Under the pieces are notes generated by a model. That model worked only from the letters and a program-made list of their open reading frames with translations, searched no databases and was not told where the DNA came from. DNA of 64,000 bases from CAMYMQ01 sp963730305 (lineage in GTDB: Bacteria; Pseudomonadota; Alphaproteobacteria; Bin65), in assembly GCA_963730305.1 (NCBI GenBank), contig CAVSRB010000006.1:124001-188000 (forward strand), given 5' to 3'. The translations under genes and the position numbers were made by a program. Below, in pieces: positions 59,180-64,000 of the stretch (position 1 is its first letter; the number at the start of each line of letters is the position of its first letter).

Positions 59180-59494
59180 TCAATTGGAACGCTGGGCTGG
59201 TATGTAACCCGCGTCGGTGCGGCCGTCGAAATAGGTGTCGAGCAACGGATGCCGGATCGAGGCCCGTTCGGGGTCGGCGTCCAGATTGCGCTCGGCGACG
59301 TAGGTGGTGTGCCGCTGGCCGTCGGGCAGGACGTGGTACCAGGGCCGGTCCTTGGGCGGGCGCGACCGGGCCATCGCCTCGTACCAGTCGTCTGTGCCGC
59401 TGAACACCGGGTCGACGTCGAAGACGACGCCGCGATAGCCGAACAGCCGGTGGCGGACGATCGCGCCGATGGCGAAGCGGGCGCCGTCGCTCAT
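59180..59494 (-). CDS. hspQ: Heat shock protein HspQ
   Basis: This 104-residue HspQ (YccV-like) is a small hemimethylated-DNA-binding-fold protein that acts as specificity enhancer for Lon and is heat-induced in E. coli. FAIGAIVRHRLFGYRGVVFDVDPVF and RPWYHVLPDGQRHTTYVAERNL match the family closely. ATG at 59494 is the first good start. It lies between hpnM (28 bases upstream) and the riboswitch, on the same strand as both. Confidence 0.9.
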   Translation of the reverse strand: MSDGARFAIGAIVRHRLFGYRGVVFDVDPVFSGTDDWYEAMARSRPPKDRPWYHVLPDGQRHTTYVAERNLDADPERASIRHPLLDTYFDGRTDAGYIPAQRSN

Positions 59495-59522
59495 CGTCGT
59501 GCCGCCGCGCCGCGACGCACGA

Positions 59523-60143
59523 CTAGGAGCCGAGCTCCCGGGTCTTGCGCTGGATCGCAGAGATCAGGCCGTCTGCGCCCTTGTCGCGGAAGACCGCACT
59601 GAATTCCGAGCGCCGGGTCGCGACCTCGCTGATCGAGCCCTTGAGGTAGACGTCGACGATCTTCCACTGGCCACCGCGATTGAGCAGCAGGTAGTTGATC
59701 GCGGTCGCCTTGCCGCTGCTCTCGACGATGCGCGTGTTGACCAGGACCTGGGTGGCGGCGAGCTTGCGCTCGCCGGTGATCTCGAACCGCTCGCCGCCGA
59801 AGCCCTTGAAGCGCGCGGCGTGGTTGGCGATCGAGAAACGCGCGAAGGCGGCGAGGTAGCGCTTGCGCTGGTCGGCGTTCATCTTGCGCCAGTCGGACCC
59901 GAGCGCGCGCCGGGCGACGAAGTCGAGGTCGTAGGCGGCGGTGACGATCGGCGTCAGCGCCTGGACCCGGCCGGCGAAACCCAGCGCCTTGGCCCGCTTC
60001 ATCACCGACAACAGGCCGGCCTGATAGGTCGCCACCACGTCCCGGGGCGCGGCTTGCGCGGCGAAAGAGGGAAACGCTATAAGCGTGCCCAACATCGCGG
60101 CCAGGAACAGTCTTTTCGGTTCGGTTAGCGTCATTTCGTCCAT
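59523..60143 (-). CDS. hpnM: MlaC/Ttg2D-family periplasmic lipid-binding protein, HpnM type
   Basis: This is a 206-residue exported protein of the MlaC family. A signal peptide occupies about residues 1-33 (RLFLAAMLGTLIAFPSFAAQAA). The mature part has FVARRALGSDWRKMNADQRKRYLAAF and VDVYLKGSISEVATRRSEF, typical of HpnM, which ferries hopanoids between membranes with HpnN. ATG 60134, three codons in, is an alternative start. It is divergent from hpnN. The hopanoid assignment rests on the neighbours hpnN and hpnA. Confidence 0.85.
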   Translation of the reverse strand: MDEMTLTEPKRLFLAAMLGTLIAFPSFAAQAAPRDVVATYQAGLLSVMKRAKALGFAGRVQALTPIVTAAYDLDFVARRALGSDWRKMNADQRKRYLAAFARFSIANHAARFKGFGGERFEITGERKLAATQVLVNTRIVESSGKATAINYLLLNRGGQWKIVDVYLKGSISEVATRRSEFSAVFRDKGADGLISAIQRKTRELGS

Positions 60144-60336
60144 CGCAAGCGTATGAAGGCGGAAACGCGTGCCGCCACCTGTATCGCCCGGCAGGTGGCC
60201 CCATATATACGACTTTGCGGCAGGCCGGGCCCCCGGGCGGAGTGTTATATTATTGTATCTGGATAGAGAAGGCCGGGAAACCCAGGGTTCGGCTCCGCTT
60301 CCGCCCGATTCGGAGGGCGAGGTCGGCCGCCTCGAC
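60144..60336. other. Divergent hpnM/hpnN intergenic region
   Basis: This gap of about 190 bases separates the two divergent hopanoid transport genes. It holds a GC inverted repeat (GGCCGGGCCCCCGGG, near 60222) and an AT-rich patch TTATATTATTGTAT (60244-60257) suitable as a -10 region for hpnN. No other gene is visible. Confidence 0.4.
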
Positions 60337-62949
60337 GTGCTGTTCGGCAAGCTGGTCGAATGGGTGGTCCGCTTCCGCTGGCTGGTCCTGGTGGGCTGCG
60401 TGGTGCTGGCCGCGCTGTCGGCCGCGATCTCGGTGCGGTCGCTGTCGATCAACACCGACACCGCCGACCTGCTGGCGCAGGATCTGACGTTCCGCCAGGA
60501 TTTCCAGGCCTATCGCGACGCCTTCCCGCAGTTCGGCAAGATGCTGGTGGTGGTGATCGACGCGCGCAGCCACCAGGCCGCGCTCGATTCCGCCGAAACG
60601 CTCTACAAGGCGTTCAAGAAGCGGCCGGGCCTGTTCGAGACCACCTTCTACCCCGCCGGCGAGCCGTTCTTCCGGCGCAACGGCCTGCTCTACCTCTCCG
60701 TCGCCAAGCTGCAGAAACTCTCCGACCGGCTGACCGAGGCGCAACCCTTCCTCGGCACGCTCGCCCAGGACACCAGCCTGCGCGGCCTGTTCTCCGTGCT
60801 CGGCACCGTGTTCGGCGCGATCGGCACGGAGGAGGGGCCGATCAAGCAGCTCAAGCCCTTCCTCGACCAGGTCACCCAGACGGTGGAGGCGGCGGCGCGC
60901 GGCGTCAGCCGGCCGCTCGACTGGTCGCGCGTCTTCTATCCCGAGGCCCCTGGCCAGGGCGATCGCCGCCAGATCATCGTGGTCCAGCCCAAGCTCGACT
61001 TCGCCAGCCTGAAGCCGGCCAGCGAGGCGATGACGGCGATCCGCAAGATCGCCGCGGACACCGGGCTGACCCCGGCCAACGGCGTGCGCGTCCGGCTGAC
61101 CGGTGCGGTCGCGATCGACAACGAGGAGCTCGACAGCGTCGCCCGCGGCGCGGGCATCGCGGGCGTGGTGTCGATGGTGCTGGTCACGCTGCTGCTGTTC
61201 GTGGGACTGCGCTCCAGCTGGCTGGTCGGCGCGGTGCTGTTGAACCTGGTCTTCGGGCTGGTGCTGACCGCGGGCTTCGCCACACTGGCCTTCGGCACCC
61301 TCAACCTGATCTCGGTCGCCTTCGCGGTGCCGTTCATCGGCCTGGCGGTGGATTTCGGCATCCACTATTGCCTGCGCTTCGAAGAGACGTCCCAGGCCAA
61401 CCAGCCGGCGCGGGTCGCGTTGCGCTCGGCGGCGCGCTCGGTCGGCCGCGCGCTGGCCCTGTCGGCGGCGGCGGCCGCGGCGGCTTTCTTCGCCTTCGTG
61501 CCGACCGAATATCGCGGCGTCGCCGAGCTCGGCATGCTCGCGGGCGTCGGCGTGCTGATCGCCTTTGCCCTGTCGATGACCCTGCTGCCGGCGCTGCTCG
61601 CGCTGCGGCCGCGCTGGCGCCAGCGCGTGCCGTCGCCGGCCGAGGGCTACGTGGTCGCCCGGCTGGTGCGGGTCGAGAAGGGGATCAAGCGGCACGGCAA
61701 GGCGATCACGATCGCCGCGGTAGTCGCCGGCTTCGTCGCCTTCGCCATCGCCCCGGCGGCGCACTTCGACCACAACCCGATGAACCTGAAGGACCCGACG
61801 ACCGAATCGGTCGCCACCGCGATCGACCTGCGCAACGATGCCAACATCGGCCCCGACGCGATCCAGGTGCTGGCGCCCAACCGGGCCGCCGCGATGGCGC
61901 TGGTGCCGAAGCTGGAGAAGCTGTCCACGGTCAAGTCGGTGCGCACGCTGGAAAGCTTCGTGCCCACGAACCAGAAGGCGAAACTCGACATCATCCACGA
62001 TCTTGCGCTGCTGCTGGTGCCGGTGCTGTCGGCCGGCGACACCAAGCCGCCGCCGACCGCGGCCGAGCGCCGCGCCGCCCTGCGCACCCTGGAGGACAAG
62101 GTCAAGGCCGCGCTGGCCACCGGCAAGGCCGGCGACATGGCGCCGCTGCTGCGGCGGCTCGGCGCGGCGTTGAAGAAGATCGACGCGGCGCCCGACGCCG
62201 ACGTCCGCCTGGCCCGGCTCGATCGCGACGTGGTCGGCGCCCTGCCGCGCCAGCTCGCCGCCCTGCGCGAATCGCTCGAGGCCGCGCCGGTGTCGCTCGC
62301 CACCCTGCCGGCGAACATCCGGTCGCGCTACGTCACGTCGAACGGGGTCTGGCGGGTCGAGGTCGTGCCCAAGGGGCAGCTCGATGGCAGCGGGGATTTG
62401 CGCCGCTTCGTCGACCAGGTCGCGGCGGTGGCGCCGCGGGCCACGGGCGGGCCGGTGTTCGAGTTGCGCGCGGGCGACGCCATCGTCGACGCCTATCTCG
62501 AAGCCACGCTGATCGCCTTCGTGCTGATCACGTTGATGGTCTTCGCGGTGCTGCGGCGGGTGCTGGCCACGGTGCTGGTGCTGACCCCGGTGTTCCTCGC
62601 CGGCGCGTTCACGCTGGCGATCTGCGCCGTGGTCGGACCCCAGCTCAACTTCGCCAACATCATCGTGCTGCCGCTGCTGATCGGGCTCGGCGCGGCCGGC
62701 GGCATCCACATCGTCAAGCGCGCCGACCGCGACGGCGGGGCCGACCTCGTCCACACCAGCACGCCGCGCGCGGTGCTGTTCAGCGCGCTGACCACGCTGG
62801 CCTCGTTCGGCTCGCTGGCGCTGTCGAGCCACCGCGGCACGGCGAGCATGGGCGAGCTGTTGTTCATCGCCATCTTCTTCACCCTGGTCTGCTCGCTGTT
62901 CTTCCTGCCGGCGATGATGGCCTACATGCTCGGCCGCGAGTCGCGATGA
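60337..62949 (+). CDS. hpnN: Hopanoid transporter HpnN (MMPL/RND family)
   Basis: This is an RND/MMPL-family inner-membrane transporter of about 870 residues that moves hopanoids to the outer membrane. It has two repeats of one plus five membrane segments, each after a large periplasmic domain. The first helix is WLVLVGCVVLAALSAAISV; INTDTADLLAQDLTFRQDF after it is typical of HpnN. GTG at 60337 gives the family length. The frame is open back to 60169, but AT-rich promoter-like sequence there (TTATATTATTG) argues against translation of that part. hpnA follows after 25 bases. Confidence 0.9.
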   Translation: MLFGKLVEWVVRFRWLVLVGCVVLAALSAAISVRSLSINTDTADLLAQDLTFRQDFQAYRDAFPQFGKMLVVVIDARSHQAALDSAETLYKAFKKRPGLFETTFYPAGEPFFRRNGLLYLSVAKLQKLSDRLTEAQPFLGTLAQDTSLRGLFSVLGTVFGAIGTEEGPIKQLKPFLDQVTQTVEAAARGVSRPLDWSRVFYPEAPGQGDRRQIIVVQPKLDFASLKPASEAMTAIRKIAADTGLTPANGVRVRLTGAVAIDNEELDSVARGAGIAGVVSMVLVTLLLFVGLRSSWLVGAVLLNLVFGLVLTAGFATLAFGTLNLISVAFAVPFIGLAVDFGIHYCLRFEETSQANQPARVALRSAARSVGRALALSAAAAAAAFFAFVPTEYRGVAELGMLAGVGVLIAFALSMTLLPALLALRPRWRQRVPSPAEGYVVARLVRVEKGIKRHGKAITIAAVVAGFVAFAIAPAAHFDHNPMNLKDPTTESVATAIDLRNDANIGPDAIQVLAPNRAAAMALVPKLEKLSTVKSVRTLESFVPTNQKAKLDIIHDLALLLVPVLSAGDTKPPPTAAERRAALRTLEDKVKAALATGKAGDMAPLLRRLGAALKKIDAAPDADVRLARLDRDVVGALPRQLAALRESLEAAPVSLATLPANIRSRYVTSNGVWRVEVVPKGQLDGSGDLRRFVDQVAAVAPRATGGPVFELRAGDAIVDAYLEATLIAFVLITLMVFAVLRRVLATVLVLTPVFLAGAFTLAICAVVGPQLNFANIIVLPLLIGLGAAGGIHIVKRADRDGGADLVHTSTPRAVLFSALTTLASFGSLALSSHRGTASMGELLFIAIFFTLVCSLFFLPAMMAYMLGRESR

Positions 62950-62974
62950 CGGCGGCGCCGGAGACGTCGGCCTG

Positions 62975-63964
62975 ATGGCGACGGTCCTGGTCACGGGGGC
63001 GACCGGTTTCGTCGGCGCCGCGGTCGTCCGCCGCCTGCTGGCCGCCGGCGAGGCGGTGCGCGTGCTGACCCGCCCGGCGAGCGACCGCACCAATCTCGAC
63101 GGCCTGGACGTCGAGGTCGTCACCGGCGACCTGACCGAGCCGGCCACCCTGGCGCCCGCGGTGCAGGGCTGCGCGACCGTCTACCATGTCGCTGCCGACT
63201 ACCGGCTGTGGGTGCGCGACCCGGCGGTGCTCTACCGCGCCAACGTCGAGGGCTCCGCGGCGATCGTCCGGGCGGCGGCCGACGCCGGCGCGCGCCGGAT
63301 CGTCTACACCTCCAGCGTCGCCGCGCTGGGCATTCCCAAGGACGGCACGCCCGGCGACGAGGACACCCCGGTCACGGTCGACGACATGGTCGGCCACTAC
63401 AAGCGCTCGAAGTTCCTCGCCGAAGCGGCGGTGCAGCGGCTCGCGGACGACGGCGCGCCGGTGGTGATCGTCAACCCGTCGACCCCGGTCGGCCCGCGCG
63501 ACGTCAAGCCGACGCCGACCGGCCGGGTCATCCTCGACGCCGCGCGCGGCAAGATCCCGGCCTACGTCGATACGGGCTTGAACGTCGTCCATGTCGACGA
63601 CGTCGCCGAGGGCCACCTGCTCGCCGCCGCCAAGGGGCAGGTCGGCCGGCGTTACGTGCTCGGCGGCGAGAACCTGGCCCTGCGCGAGATCCTGGGCGAG
63701 ATCGCGCGGCTGACCGGCCGCCGCCCGCCCGCGGTGCGTCTGCCGCGCGGGCCGCTGTTCCCGGTCGCCTGGGTCGCCGAGGGCTGGGCCCGGCTGACCG
63801 GCGGCAGCGAGCCGCTGATCACCGCCGACGGGCTGCGCATGGCAGGCAAGACGATGTGGTTCTCGTCGGCGCGGGCGGAACGGGAGCTGGGCTACAAGAC
63901 CCGACCGGCGGCCGAAGCGCTGGCCGACGCGATCGCCTGGTTCCGCGAAACCGGCCGCAGCTAG
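62975..63964 (+). CDS. hpnA: Hopanoid-associated sugar epimerase HpnA
   Basis: This is a 329-residue extended short-chain dehydrogenase/epimerase. The NAD motif VTGATGFVGAAVV is at residues 6-18; the active-site Ser (YTSSVAALG) and YxxxK (HYKRSKFLAE) are present, and PSTPVGPRDVKPTPTGR is characteristic of HpnA. It participates in hopanoid side-chain formation. ATG at 62975 lies 25 bases after hpnN. The last 36 bases of the window after it hold no complete gene. Confidence 0.92.
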   Translation: MATVLVTGATGFVGAAVVRRLLAAGEAVRVLTRPASDRTNLDGLDVEVVTGDLTEPATLAPAVQGCATVYHVAADYRLWVRDPAVLYRANVEGSAAIVRAAADAGARRIVYTSSVAALGIPKDGTPGDEDTPVTVDDMVGHYKRSKFLAEAAVQRLADDGAPVVIVNPSTPVGPRDVKPTPTGRVILDAARGKIPAYVDTGLNVVHVDDVAEGHLLAAAKGQVGRRYVLGGENLALREILGEIARLTGRRPPAVRLPRGPLFPVAWVAEGWARLTGGSEPLITADGLRMAGKTMWFSSARAERELGYKTRPAAEALADAIAWFRETGRS

Positions 63965-64000
63965 GTCGGGGCGTTTCGCAATGCACAAGTGCCGGGGTTG

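Noticed and set aside
63965..64000. Start of a further hopanoid gene at ATG 63980
   Set aside because: Only about 20 bases remain in the window, too little to support a gene.

Overview
The window is high-GC DNA (very roughly 70% by eye) with tightly packed, often start/stop-overlapping genes. It also holds hopanoid genes (hpnM, hpnN, hpnA), hspQ, TRAP and Liv-type transporters and a Cache/HAMP adenylate cyclase. This gene set points to an alphaproteobacterium, perhaps Rhodospirillales-like; that assignment is inference from gene content only. I see no tRNA, rRNA, CRISPR, prophage or insertion sequence, and no gene-free stretch longer than about 250 bases.

About 50 kb (positions 1-50300) reads as one catabolic island. 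Block 1 (13160 down to 1, minus strand) carries an AtzG-like subunit and AtzE-type amidase, a hydantoinase/oxoprolinase pair, a NicX-like 2,5-dihydroxypyridine dioxygenase, a formamidase-like hydrolase, a ribose-type ABC importer, a TauD-type oxygenase and a gentisate-dioxygenase-like cupin cut by the window edge. Block 2 (13231-25052, plus) carries an iron-alcohol-dehydrogenase-family reductase, MmgE/PrpD, a TRAP transporter, a PyrK/PyrD-type flavoprotein pair and a second hydantoinase pair. Block 3 (37008 down to 25049, minus) carries a GntR regulator, a third hydantoinase pair, a second TRAP system, a second AtzG/amidase pair, a frameshifted quinone oxidoreductase and a maleate-isomerase-like protein. 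Block 4 (37079-50278, mostly plus) carries a UbiD decarboxylase, a DUF1445 protein, a frameshifted FAD monooxygenase, a second racemase-superfamily protein, an aconitase-type dehydratase with a PEP-mutase/isocitrate-lyase-family enzyme, a fourth hydantoinase pair and an isochorismatase-family protein.

The families fit together as import of N-heterocyclic or cyclic amide compounds (ABC plus two TRAP systems), ring hydroxylation or reduction, ATP-dependent ring opening (four HyuA/HyuB pairs), dioxygenolytic pyridine opening (NicX-like), deformylation or deamidation, and removal of maleate- or alkylmalate-type products. The substrates are not readable from sequence. Shared palindromes lie upstream of several transcription units: GTTyG-N4-CGAAC, and a GTATAC-centred GntR-type site.

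From 50388 onward the content is more housekeeping: adenylate cyclase, a D-2-hydroxyacid dehydrogenase (frameshifted), pyrE, and a Liv-type ABC importer (with LivM and LivG fused) preceded by a clear TPP riboswitch whose downstream hairpin hides the ribosome binding site. HspQ and the divergent hopanoid genes hpnM / hpnN-hpnA close the window.

At least six genes carry what looks like a single extra base each. That could be recent decay, but six events of the same type suggest sequence error in the source assembly. Affected genes are entered as frameshifted, with the corrected span.
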